A stretch of 64,000 nucleotides of DNA from Rhodoferax sediminis (GTDB taxonomy: Bacteria > Pseudomonadota > Gammaproteobacteria > Burkholderiales > Burkholderiaceae_C). This document shows positions 29,818 through 39,000 of this stretch, piece after piece. The translations under genes and the position numbers were made by a program. The first letter of the stretch is position 1. Every line of letters begins with the position of its first letter. Under the pieces are notes generated by a model, which worked only from the letters and a program-made list of their open reading frames with translations, was not told the DNA's origin and searched no databases. The DNA lies in the NCBI RefSeq assembly GCF_006970865.1, contig NZ_CP035503.1:1563001-1627000 (forward strand), given 5' to 3'.

Positions 29818-31014
29818 TGCCAGCATGGCCCGCAGCCGTGCCACTGCGTCCTGCAAGTGCTGCATGGAACTGGCCGTAGAAAAGCGCACGAAGTGGTGCG
29901 TGTCGGCGTTGCCGAAGTCGCGTCCCGGCGTCACCGCCACATGGGCCTGCTTCATGACTTCGAAGGCGAAGTCCCAGCTGTCACGGATACCCAGTTTGCT
30001 GCAGATTTGAGAGCAGTCAGCCCAGGCGTAGAAAGCGCCATCGGGCATGACGGGCACATTCAATCCCATGGCATTGAGGGCCGGGATGAAAAAGTCGCGG
30101 CGCGCCTTGAACTCGGCACGACGGCGTTCGTACTCGGCAATGCTGAGCGCGTCGAAGCAGGCCAGCGCCGCATGCTGCGACACGGTGCTGGCACAGATGA
30201 ACAGGTTTTGCGCGAGCCGCTCGATCACCGGCACCAGCGCCTCGGGCACGACCAGCCAGCCAAGGCGCCAGCCCGTCATGTTGAAGTACTTGGAGAAGCT
30301 GTTGATGCTGATGATGTCGTCATTCAGCGCCAGCGCCGTGTGCCCGAAGGTGTCGTCAAAACTCAGGCCCAGGTAGATCTCGTCGATCAGCGTGATGCCG
30401 CCGCGTGCGCTCACGACCTCGTGGATGCGGCGCAGCTCGTCGGGGTGAATCGAGGTGCCGGTGGGGTTGGATGGCGAGGCCAGCAAAACGCCCCGCGTCT
30501 TGTCGTTCCAGGCGGCCTGTACCTTGTCGGCACTGAGCTGGAAGCGCTCGTTGGCGGAGGTGGGAATCAGCACCGCCGTGCCTTCGGCGGCGCTGACAAA
30601 ATGCCGGTTGCAGGGGTAGCTCGGGTCGGGCATCAGGATCTCGTCGCCCGCCTCGATCAGCGCCAGGCAGGCCAGTTGCAGCGCCGCCGAGGCACCGGCG
30701 GTGACGACGATGCGGCGCGCCGGCACCGCGACGCCAAAGCGCTGCGTGTACCAGTCGCTGATGCGCTCGCGCAGCGGCTCCAGCCCGGTCGCCTGGGTGT
30801 ACTGCGTGGTGCCGTTGCGAATGGCCCGGGCGGCAGCTTCCTGCACCAGCGGTGGCGCGGTGAAGTCCGGCTCGCCAATGTTCAGAAAGATCATGGGCCG
30901 CTCGGTGTGGGCCACTTCGCGGGCCATGGTGGAGGCGGCCTTGGCCACTTCCATCACGTAGAACGGTTCGATGCGCTGGGCGCGTGTGGAGATCTTCAGG
31001 GCGGGTTGTGTCAT
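29815..31014 (-). CDS. Class I/II pyridoxal-phosphate aminotransferase
   Basis: 399 residues. The PLP lysine is in SINSFSKYFNMTGWRLGW; the substrate-pocket ILMPDPSYPCNRHF and SPSNPTGTSIH motifs are those of AspC/AlaA-type enzymes. Transaminates an amino acid with a keto acid; the substrate is not clear. It begins 7 bases after nusB on the same strand. Confidence 0.9.
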   Translation of the reverse strand: MTQPALKISTRAQRIEPFYVMEVAKAASTMAREVAHTERPMIFLNIGEPDFTAPPLVQEAAARAIRNGTTQYTQATGLEPLRERISDWYTQRFGVAVPARRIVVTAGASAALQLACLALIEAGDEILMPDPSYPCNRHFVSAAEGTAVLIPTSANERFQLSADKVQAAWNDKTRGVLLASPSNPTGTSIHPDELRRIHEVVSARGGITLIDEIYLGLSFDDTFGHTALALNDDIISINSFSKYFNMTGWRLGWLVVPEALVPVIERLAQNLFICASTVSQHAALACFDALSIAEYERRRAEFKARRDFFIPALNAMGLNVPVMPDGAFYAWADCSQICSKLGIRDSWDFAFEVMKQAHVAVTPGRDFGNADTHHFVRFSTASSMQHLQDAVARLRAMLA

Positions 31015-31021
31015 CGTGCGT

Positions 31022-31570
31022 TCAACGGGCCTTGCCCGTGACTTTGTCGGCGGCCACCTCGGCCGCGCGCAGGGTGGGCGCCAGGCCGTTGAGCACCGCG
31101 TTCACGTACTTGTGGCCGTCGGTGCCGCCAAACTCCTTGGCCAGCTCGATGCACTCGTTGAGCACTACGCGCCACGGCACGTCCAGGCAGTGCTTGAACT
31201 CGTAGGCGCCAATCCACATCACGCCGTGCTCGATCGGCGAGATCTCGATCATCTTGCGGTCCAGCAGCGGCAGGATCACGGCGTCGAGCGCGGCGGACTC
31301 TTCGATGCAGCCGTGAAGGAGCGCGTCGTAGTGCGCGGCGTCGGCCTTGTGGAAGCCGGCCAGGTCGCGCGTGAAGCTGTCGATGGACGCGGCGTCGTTG
31401 CGCCCGACCTGGTGCTGGTACAGCGCCTGCAGCGCAAATTCGCGCGCACGACTGCGGTTGGACTTGGCCGCCGCCTTGCGCACACCGGTGCTGGTCAGTC
31501 CGGTGCGGGACTGGCGCGCCGGACGCTCGGCCGGGCGCTCCGTCGGGGTATCGGGTTTGTCCAGGCTCAT
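31022..31570 (-). CDS. nusB: Transcription antitermination factor NusB
   Basis: 182 residues from the ATG at 31570, overlapping ribH by 4 bases. It has the all-helical NusB fold ([18 protein letters not shown], then [17 protein letters not shown]). Residues 1-35 form a basic, Pro/Arg-rich extension not needed for the fold. It binds boxA of rRNA leaders with NusE. Confidence 0.95.
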   Translation of the reverse strand: MSLDKPDTPTERPAERPARQSRTGLTSTGVRKAAAKSNRSRAREFALQALYQHQVGRNDAASIDSFTRDLAGFHKADAAHYDALLHGCIEESAALDAVILPLLDRKMIEISPIEHGVMWIGAYEFKHCLDVPWRVVLNECIELAKEFGGTDGHKYVNAVLNGLAPTLRAAEVAADKVTGKAR

Positions 31571-32034
31571 GCGAGTTCGTCCAGCAGGTTCGCCATTTCC
31601 ACCGCGACGCGGGCCGCGTCCCGGCCCTTGTCGGTTTGCCGGGCGATGGCCTGGTCCAGGTTTTCGGTGGTGATGATGGCGTTGGCCACCGGCAACTGGT
31701 AGTCCAGTGCGACCCGGCTCACGCCGGCGCCCGACTCGTTGGCCACCAGTTCGAAGTGGTAGGTCTCGCCGCGGATGATGCAGCCCAGCGCGATCAGGGC
31801 ATCGAACTTGTCTTGCTCGGCCAGCGCCTGCAGGGCCAGCGGCACTTCCAGCGCGCCGGGCACCAGCACGTGCACGATGCCGTTGTCCGGCACGCCCAGC
31901 GCCGCGAGTTCCGCCTTGCAGGCGCTTGCGAGGCTGTTGGTGATGCTCTCGTTGAAGCGCGCCTGCACGATGCCGATATGCAGCCGGCTGCCGTCCAGTG
32001 GCCGCGCGGCCGTTCCTTTTTCTGCGCCAAACAT
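31567..32034 (-). CDS. ribH: 6,7-dimethyl-8-ribityllumazine synthase
   Basis: 155 residues. Family motifs are present: [31 protein letters not shown], and [14 protein letters not shown]. It condenses the ribityl pyrimidine with 3,4-dihydroxybutanone phosphate. It lies 3 bases after ribBA and overlaps nusB, as is common in proteobacterial rib-nusB operons. Confidence 0.96.
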   Translation of the reverse strand: MFGAEKGTAARPLDGSRLHIGIVQARFNESITNSLASACKAELAALGVPDNGIVHVLVPGALEVPLALQALAEQDKFDALIALGCIIRGETYHFELVANESGAGVSRVALDYQLPVANAIITTENLDQAIARQTDKGRDAARVAVEMANLLDELA

Positions 32035-32037
32035 GTT

Positions 32038-33156
32038 TTATTCCTTTGGTGTGTAGCCGGCAATCTCCAGCCCGTAGCCCACCATGCTGGGCAGGCGGCG
32101 CGGAGTGCCCATGAGGTTCATCTTGTGGACACCGCACTCGCGCAGGATTTGCGCGCCGATGCCATAGGTGCGCAGGTCCATGCGGCCGCGCTCCGGGCCG
32201 TGGCTGGCGCGCGCCGTGCCCTCGAACTGGGCCAGCAGCTGGGCCGCGCTCTCGCCGCAGTTCAGCAGCACGACCACGCCCTGGCCCAGCTGCGCGATGT
32301 GCTTGAGGCTGGTGTCCAGCCCCCAGGTGTGCATGGAGCGATTGACCTCCAGTGCGTCGAGCACCGACAGGGGCTCGTGCACGCGCACGGCCACGGTGTC
32401 GTCGGGCCGCCACTGCCCCTTGACGAGCGCCAGGTGCAGGCCGCGGCTGGGTTTGTCCAGGTATGCGTGCGCGGTGAATTCGCCGCAGGCCGTGTTGATG
32501 CTGCGCGTGCCGACTTTCTCGATCAGGGATTCGACGCGGCTGCGGTGTTCGATCAAGTCGGCAATCGTGCCGATCTTCAGGCCGTGCTCGGCGGCGAACA
32601 GCTGCAGGTCGGGCAAGCGGGCCATCGTGCCGTCGTCCTTCATGACTTCGCAGATAACTGACGCGGGCGAGCAACCCGCCATGGCTGCCAGGTCGCAACC
32701 CGCCTCGGTGTGGCCGGCGCGCATCAGCACGCCGCCATCGACGGCCTGCAGCGGGAAGATGTGGCCGGGCTGCACCAGGTCTTCCGCCCTGGCGCCCCTG
32801 GCCACCGCCACCTGCACGGTATGGGAGCGGTCGGCGGCCGAGATGCCGGTGGTCACGCCCTCGGCGGCCTCGATCGACACGGTGAACGCGGTCGAGTGCT
32901 TGGCGTTGTTGCGCGCCACCATGGGCGGCAGATGCAGGCGCTCGCACATGTCGCGCGACAGCGTCAGGCAGATCAGGCCGCGCGCGTGGCGTGCCATGAA
33001 GTTGATCGCCTCGGGCGTCACATGGTCGGCCGCCAGGATCAGGTCGCCTTCGTTTTCGCGGTCTTCTTCATCGACCAGGATCACCATGCGTCCGGCGCGC
33101 ATGTCGGCCACGATGTCTTCGACCGGGGAGATGGGGACGGGGGAGGGCGTTGTCAT
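32038..33156 (-). CDS. ribBA: 3,4-dihydroxy-2-butanone 4-phosphate synthase with degenerate GTP cyclohydrolase II domain
   Basis: 372 residues. The N-terminal half is intact RibB ([20 protein letters not shown], and [13 protein letters not shown]). The C-terminal half follows the RibA fold ([20 protein letters not shown]) but lacks the zinc cysteines (C-x10-C-x-C): it reads [20 protein letters not shown] there. GTP cyclohydrolase II activity is therefore unlikely. Such RibBX-type fusions are known. A separate ribA should exist elsewhere. It sits between ribE and ribH. Confidence 0.93.
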   Translation of the reverse strand: MTTPSPVPISPVEDIVADMRAGRMVILVDEEDRENEGDLILAADHVTPEAINFMARHARGLICLTLSRDMCERLHLPPMVARNNAKHSTAFTVSIEAAEGVTTGISAADRSHTVQVAVARGARAEDLVQPGHIFPLQAVDGGVLMRAGHTEAGCDLAAMAGCSPASVICEVMKDDGTMARLPDLQLFAAEHGLKIGTIADLIEHRSRVESLIEKVGTRSINTACGEFTAHAYLDKPSRGLHLALVKGQWRPDDTVAVRVHEPLSVLDALEVNRSMHTWGLDTSLKHIAQLGQGVVVLLNCGESAAQLLAQFEGTARASHGPERGRMDLRTYGIGAQILRECGVHKMNLMGTPRRLPSMVGYGLEIAGYTPKE

Positions 33157-33168
33157 GAAGGGTTTCTG

Positions 33169-33807
33169 TCAGTTTTTGTCAGGTTGCTGCGGATCGGCGC
33201 GGAGCATGCGCTCCACATAGCGCGCGATCAGGTCGATTTCGAGGTTCACCCGCGAGCCTGTGCGCAGGTGGCCCAGGGCGGTGTTCTCGACGGTATGGGG
33301 AATCAGGTTGATGCTGACCTCGCAGGCCGCATCCATGTCGATCACACGGTTCACGGTCAGGCTCACGCCATTGACCGTGATGGAGCCCTTGTAGGCCAGG
33401 TATTTGGCCAGCTCGCGCGGCGCGTTGATGCGCAGCTCCCAGCTCTCGCCGACCTGGGCAAAGTGGGTGACCGTGCCAATGCCGTCGACATGGCCGGCCA
33501 CGATGTGCCCGCCCAGGCGGTCATTCGCACGCAGGGCCTTTTCAAGATTGATCGGGCCGGGTTCGGTGAGGCCGGTGGTCTTGTCTAGTGATTCGGCCGA
33601 GATGTCGATGCTGAACTGCTGCTTGGCGGGGACCAGCGTGGTGACCGTCATGCAGGCGCCGTTGAGCGCGATGCTGTCGCCCAGGGCGACGTCGTCAAGG
33701 TAGCCGGCGGGCGTCTCGATGGTGAGACGTTTGCCAAACTGTAAAGAGCTCCCCAGGTCGTGGACTGCGGCGATGCGCCCCACGCCGGTGATGATTCCGG
33801 TGAACAT
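33169..33807 (-). CDS. ribE: Riboflavin synthase, alpha chain
   Basis: 212 residues, two lumazine-binding repeats: MFTGIITGVGRIAAV at the start and GHIVAGHVDGIGTVTHF for the second. It dismutates two lumazines into riboflavin and the pyrimidine precursor. The gene is 25 bases downstream of ribD and 12 bases before ribBA. Confidence 0.96.
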   Translation of the reverse strand: MFTGIITGVGRIAAVHDLGSSLQFGKRLTIETPAGYLDDVALGDSIALNGACMTVTTLVPAKQQFSIDISAESLDKTTGLTEPGPINLEKALRANDRLGGHIVAGHVDGIGTVTHFAQVGESWELRINAPRELAKYLAYKGSITVNGVSLTVNRVIDMDAACEVSINLIPHTVENTALGHLRTGSRVNLEIDLIARYVERMLRADPQQPDKN

Positions 33808-33832
33808 CCTGCTATTTTCGCAGGGATTGAGG

Positions 33833-34945
33833 CTAAAACTGGTCGCGCCCCGGAATTCTGGCCAGAATGCGCAGATCCGGCCCCAGCATCCCGGTTGATT
33901 TAAACGTTAGCGGCACCGCCTGCGCCAGTTCCGTGAGCGGCCCGAAGCTCGCCATGCCGCGCCCCTGGCCGATCAATTTGGGCGCCAGGTACACCACAAA
34001 CTCGTCGACCAGGCTCTCGCGGATCAGCGAGCCGTTGAGCTTGAAGCCCGCCTCGACATGCAGTTCGTTGATTTCGCGCCGGGCCAGGTCGTGCAGCATG
34101 GCCGCCAGATCCACCTTGCCCGACGATTCCGGCGTCCGGCCTGGCAGGTAAATGACGGTGGCGCCGCGCGCCTCCAATGCTGCTTTTTTGGCATCATTTG
34201 GCACCGCAGCGTAGATGTACAGGTCGCGCCCAGCTATGAAAAGATGAGCGTCGAGCGGGGTATCGAGCCGGCTGTCCACCACCACCAGATGCGGCTGGCG
34301 CGGGGTCTCGACCAGCCGCACGTCGAGCCGCGGGTTGTCTTCCAGCACCGTGCCGATGCCGGTGAGCACGGCGCAGGCGCGCGCGCGCCAGGCGTGACCG
34401 TCGGCCCGCGCTGCCTCGGACGTGATCCACTGGCTGGCCCCGTTGTCGAGCGCCGTCTTGCCGTCCAGCGAGGCCGCCACCTTCAGGCGCACCCAGGGCG
34501 TCCGGCGGATCATGCGGCTGAAAAACCCGATGTTCAGTTCGCGCGACTCGGCGGCACCGGGTCCGACCTGCACCTCAACGCCGGCCGAGCGCAGGCGCGC
34601 AAAGCCCTGGCCTGACACCAGCGGGTTGGGGTCGGCAATTGAGGAGACCACCTTTTTGATGCCGGCCGCGATCAGCGCATCGCAGCAGGGACCGGTGCGG
34701 CCGTGGTGGGAGCAGGGCTCCAGGGTGACGTAGGCGGTGGCGCCGTGCAGATCGTGGCCGTGCGCCCGCGCATCCTCCATTGCTACCACTTCCGCATGCG
34801 GCCCGCCCGGCTGCTGCGTGAAACCGCGGCCGATCACTTCGCCTTGAGCAGTCGTGATGAGGCAGCCAACCCGGGGGTTGGGGCTGGACAGTCCGACAGA
34901 TTGCCGGGCCAATGCCAACGCATCGCCCCAAAGTGCCAAGGTCAT
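33833..34945 (-). CDS. ribD: Bifunctional diaminohydroxyphosphoribosylaminopyrimidine deaminase / reductase
   Basis: 370 residues from the Met at 34945 (34966 also possible). The N-terminal deaminase domain has zinc ligands in GGPHAEVVAM and PCSHHGRTGPCC. The C-terminal reductase domain starts at about RTPWVRLKVAASLDGKTAL and has the HVEAGFKLNGSLI segment. It performs the second and third steps of riboflavin synthesis. First gene of the rib-nusB run. The gap upstream, to the preceding pilin gene, is only about 50 bases, so no FMN riboswitch fits. Confidence 0.95.
   Translation of the reverse strand: MTLALWGDALALARQSVGLSSPNPRVGCLITTAQGEVIGRGFTQQPGGPHAEVVAMEDARAHGHDLHGATAYVTLEPCSHHGRTGPCCDALIAAGIKKVVSSIADPNPLVSGQGFARLRSAGVEVQVGPGAAESRELNIGFFSRMIRRTPWVRLKVAASLDGKTALDNGASQWITSEAARADGHAWRARACAVLTGIGTVLEDNPRLDVRLVETPRQPHLVVVDSRLDTPLDAHLFIAGRDLYIYAAVPNDAKKAALEARGATVIYLPGRTPESSGKVDLAAMLHDLARREINELHVEAGFKLNGSLIRESLVDEFVVYLAPKLIGQGRGMASFGPLTELAQAVPLTFKSTGMLGPDLRILARIPGRDQF
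34195..34249 (-). repeat. 55-bp repeat family A, weak copy inside ribD
   Basis: On the minus strand: GCTCA, 7 bases, ATAGC; the third block is ACGCTGCGG against GGGCTACAG. Nearby codons are A-rich (GCCAAAAAAGCAGCATTG), unlike the rest of ribD. Confidence 0.35.
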
Positions 34946-34995
34946 GGTTTGTGCCCAAGGAATCAATTGGGTTACTTAGTCGGACAATTATGAGC

Positions 34996-35568
34996 TCAAA
35001 GCTGTGAGGCCGATGCGCTGCACCGTGTGTCCGTCGGGGTCTTGGGCGTACAGACGCGCACGCGTCCGGTAGAGGCGATCTTAATGCGGCGCGTCTGGGC
35101 CAGTGATCCGGTGCCTGCCACGTCGTTGCGTGCGATTTCAAATGTCCATGCGCCAAAACTCCCGGTCGTAGTTTTGGAATATCCCGAGGCGTCATACATG
35201 ATGTAAAGACTAGACGCCGGTGTGGGCGTGACAGTCAGATAGCTTGGTGGTGGCTCTTGGGTCAATATAGTCAAGTCGTTGGCCGTATAGCTGCCTGTCC
35301 GGTCCACATCCACAAACACAACCCAGCCGCTATTCCAGTTTGCTCCATCCGTCGGCACCACCATGGCATATCGGCCGCGCTTCATGGCTTCGCCTCGCGC
35401 CGCATTCAGGGCGGCGATCAAAGAGTTGGTGGCCGACGTCAATTCAGCATTGCGCTGGAATGTCGTGAAACTGGGGACTCCCAGAGCAAGCGCAATGGCG
35501 ACCAAGGTCACAGTCACCATCAACTCGATGAGGGTAAAGCCTTTGTCCGCAGTAAGGCGTCTGTTCAT
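34996..35568 (-). CDS. GspH/FimT-family minor pseudopilin
   Basis: 190 residues from the Met at 35568, overlapping pilE by 4 bases (ATGA). The prepilin leader is MNRRLTADKG with cleavage before FTLIELMVTVTLVAI (Glu5 conserved). The C-terminal domain fits FimT/FimU. It would be processed by PilD and join the type IV pilus tip complex. Last gene of the pil operon. Confidence 0.9.
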   Translation of the reverse strand: MNRRLTADKGFTLIELMVTVTLVAIALALGVPSFTTFQRNAELTSATNSLIAALNAARGEAMKRGRYAMVVPTDGANWNSGWVVFVDVDRTGSYTANDLTILTQEPPPSYLTVTPTPASSLYIMYDASGYSKTTTGSFGAWTFEIARNDVAGTGSLAQTRRIKIASTGRVRVCTPKTPTDTRCSASASQL

Positions 35569-36023
35569 TTCCAGCACACTGAACTCTTGGCTCCTGTGCA
35601 AGTTTTTGTGCCGGTGCTGAGTATTTGCAAGGTGCCCGCATCGGGGTCGGCCATGACGGGCTCAGCGGCCACCATCACGCATTCGGCGATGGTGGACGAT
35701 GGGCAGGCCGATGCGCTCAGATAGTAGGCAGTTTTCGCCAGCGTGTCCCCCGAAAAAGTCTTGAAGGGCACGGTCGTTGGCGGCGTGACGACCGGTGTAG
35801 CAATGCCACCGACGTTGGTAAACGCAAAATAGCTGTTGTTTTGGGTCATGTACCGCTCCTGTTGCTGCATCAGCTCCGACAGTGCTGTCCGCGCCTCGGC
35901 CCTCCTGCCTTTCAGTACAGAGTCCTTGTAGGAAGGGTAAGCAATGCCGGCCAGGACGGCGACGATCGCAACCACGATCATCAGTTCGATCAGGGTAAAG
36001 CCGTGATTAAGACTCTTTTTCAT
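35565..36023 (-). CDS. pilE: Type IV minor pilin PilE
   Basis: 152 residues. Prepilin leader MKKSLNHG, cleavage before FTLIELMIVVAIVAVLAG, and the globular part starting YPSYKDSVLKGRRAEARTAL, typical of PilE minor pilins. Two cysteines near the C-terminus (KTCTGAKSSVCWK) could form the D-loop disulfide. The start overlaps the pilY1 stop. Confidence 0.9.
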   Translation of the reverse strand: MKKSLNHGFTLIELMIVVAIVAVLAGIAYPSYKDSVLKGRRAEARTALSELMQQQERYMTQNNSYFAFTNVGGIATPVVTPPTTVPFKTFSGDTLAKTAYYLSASACPSSTIAECVMVAAEPVMADPDAGTLQILSTGTKTCTGAKSSVCWK

Positions 36024-39000
36024 GGCGCATTCTTCAAGTCTTGGTAATTGTTGATTTGCCGCCAGCTGAGTCGGCCAGCGACCACCTGGGTGGTGGCAGT
36101 TCCCCCTAGCGACAGACCGATGGATCCCTGCTGGATGACCTGGTTGGTGACGGTCTTGATCCGTCGTCCGGTGCTGTCACTGGTGCTGTAGGCTGTGGCA
36201 CCGCTGACCTCGGCCACAAGCGGTTCCCCCATGATGCCCACGCTCGAACTGACGGCCGTGCCGCTGCCGCTCGCGATATTTACGGTGTACTGATTTCCGC
36301 CGCCCGCAGCCGAACAGCTGCCGACAGAGGCGATCGGGATCAAGCTGCCAAAAACGATGGAATTTCCCACCACGGTGGAACTGCTGATCTGACGTTCACC
36401 CGAAGTCGGAAAGTCAAAATACCATCCAGAGCGCTGGGTGGTATCGGTGTTGCTGGCTGCGCGGCCCAAGGTAAACGCCGGAACTGTGACCACGCCGGTT
36501 GCGACATTGGCCGTGCCAGCCTGCAGCCGCCCGCGACCATTGATGGCGCTGAGCCCTGCGGGGCTTGTGTCGTTCTTGGCGCTGCCATTGTCATACACCA
36601 TGTAGACCGTTTGCAGTGCCGGCGAAGTCCTGTCGGATACCTCGAGGTACTTGCCGGTTCCGAACGTGACGTAGCTGGTGATGGCACCGCTATCTTGAAC
36701 CGGGCCATAAACAATGCTTGGTGCCATGGTGATGGGCTGAATATTTCCGGACGCATCCCTCGCAACAAACAGAGGAGAAGCAACCGGCACCGATCCTCGG
36801 CTAAAGGGCGACAGCTTGTTGATGCTCCAGTCGGCAACTCCGGCCATCGAGAAATCAAGTTTCCAGAGGTTGCCGTGCAGATCACCCATGAAAATTTGCG
36901 TGACCTCCCTGGCTGAGCCCAATGCAGCCCTGAAGTTGATCAGTCCTGTTGCTCTACCCGGATAAGTCCCGGCGGCCAGGCTCAGCGTGCTGTGAACGGG
37001 CAAGGATATCTTGTAGTAATTCGTGCCAAGCGTCCAGGCCGTGCCGGCCGGCTTGCCCAGGTCCAGTAAAAATAGCGCAGGGTTTCCGGTGGCGCTGAAC
37101 ACGCCCGCGCTGTCGGCTACATAGTTGTTCACGCCGCTGCCCACGACGGCAAACCACTTGTAGGTGGCCGGCGTCACGTTGGCGGCGCTGGTGCGCAGCT
37201 TCAATATTTGCGGCCGCCCCGTCACATTGCCCATATCGGGATCGTCGGCATGGGTGAATTCCCACATCACGTTCGATGCGGTGAATGCGGCCGGGTTGGT
37301 CACGTCGAGCGCGAAGACGCCCTGGCCGCCGCCTCCGGTGCCTGAGACCAGCACGGTTTTCCAGTCGGCAGCGGTGCCGGCAGATCCCACCTGGGCTTCG
37401 GCCACGACAGGCGGCCCATCCACGTAACTCTGGTGATTATTGACGTAGGCGGGATTGGTCAATGCCGACAGCTTCGGGCCCAGCCAGCTGGGAATATAGG
37501 CGAACAGCTCGTCGCCGGTCTTGGCATGGAATGCGTGGAACATGCCGTCATTGGCGCCCACGAACACGGCTGGCGTGCGGCCCGCATTGGCGGCGTAAAA
37601 GCTTGCATAAGTGCTGGAGACGATGTTGGTTGCCGGCACGCCGGAGTACACCACGCCTGAATTGATGACGTCGCCCAACAACTTGTTGCGCTTGCGGAAA
37701 ACCGTGCTTTCTTTGGAACGGTCGCCGCGCAGGTAGTTCAGCCGGTCCTGTCCCAGACCATCGCTGGCGGACGCGGGGGCCGGTTTGTTCAGCGCGGCCT
37801 GCAGGCTGCTTTCGATAGTGCCCCAACTGAACGACGTGGCGACCGGATACGCGGTTGCCCCCTCATTGCCCACCACGATATTGCGTGAGGTGGCTGGCGA
37901 AGTCAGTGCTGCGAGTTGGGCCGATGCGGTCCAGGTCGTGGAGTTCGAGATGGTCACCACGTTGCTTGTGCTCACGCTCACCGGAATGGCCAGAAGGTCA
38001 CCGCTCCAATCGGACGTATCGAACGTTCCCTGGTAAATCGTGTCGCCCGCCTGCGTCAGGTTCTTGGATTGAATCGCACCGCCGGCAATGCTTCGTGCTG
38101 CGGTCGAGGCCCGGCTGAAAATGCTGTCAAACGCATTCAGTACACCGCGCGCGTTGCTTTGCAAATAGTAGGTGCTGGCCTCGCCAGGCCGGGCCGGGTC
38201 TTGCCAGACGTTGTTATCGTTGGTGCCATCCTGCTTCTTGAAGGGGTTGCCAAACGTGTTGTAGGGGGCTTTGCCCAGGTTGGAGGGATCCGTTTCAAAG
38301 CCGCCGTACTTGGCTGCCATGAAGAGCTGGTTGCTGATCTGACGGTTGGCCGCCTTGGATGAACCGCCATATTCGTTGACGTCGAAGGTGAAGGTCTTGA
38401 CGCGCAAGCCGGGCCGCTGCCTGGCGAGGCCGCCCGTGTCTGTCCAATTGGTGCCGCGAATATCGTGCGTGTGCGCCCAATAGGCGGACCCCATGATCTG
38501 GCTGGTTTGGCTATTGCCCGGAACGCTGCCATTCCCACCGTTTGGATTTCCCGTTGTGCGCGACGTGCCTTGACCGTCGGTGTAGGTGGTGGACGAATTC
38601 TTCTCGAAACTCTGTACGATCCCCCGCCAGTAATTGATATCGGGGATGTTGTTGGCGGTATTTGCGGCAGGCAATCGGTTGCCGTCATGGGTGTTGATGT
38701 CGCCAATCACCACGATGTTGCTTTTCAGGCAAGAGTAGTCACTGGTATTGGAGCGGCCGTCTCCGTAGGGGTCGGTCCAGGTCGTCGTCACGGGGAAGCC
38801 GTCATACATCGCTGGCTGGATATTGCTGACGGCGTCGGGGCTTGGCTGCAAGCCCTGCAGGTAGCGCAGCGCTTCGTAGTGCAGTTCGCCGACCGGGTCG
38901 TATATCTTGTACCGCCCGGCGATCGGGCCGGTGCGGCCGAACTGGTTGAGATAGGTAATCACGCCGCTCTTGCCGTGCGTTGCATCGCCTGCGGGGTTGA

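Noticed and set aside
32038..33156. Annotating ribBA as a functional bifunctional enzyme
   Set aside because: The cyclohydrolase half lacks its zinc-binding cysteines, so only the RibB activity is supported.
34946..34995. Possible FMN riboswitch before ribD
   Set aside because: Only about 50 bases separate ribD from the neighbouring pilin gene and none of the RFN core is visible.
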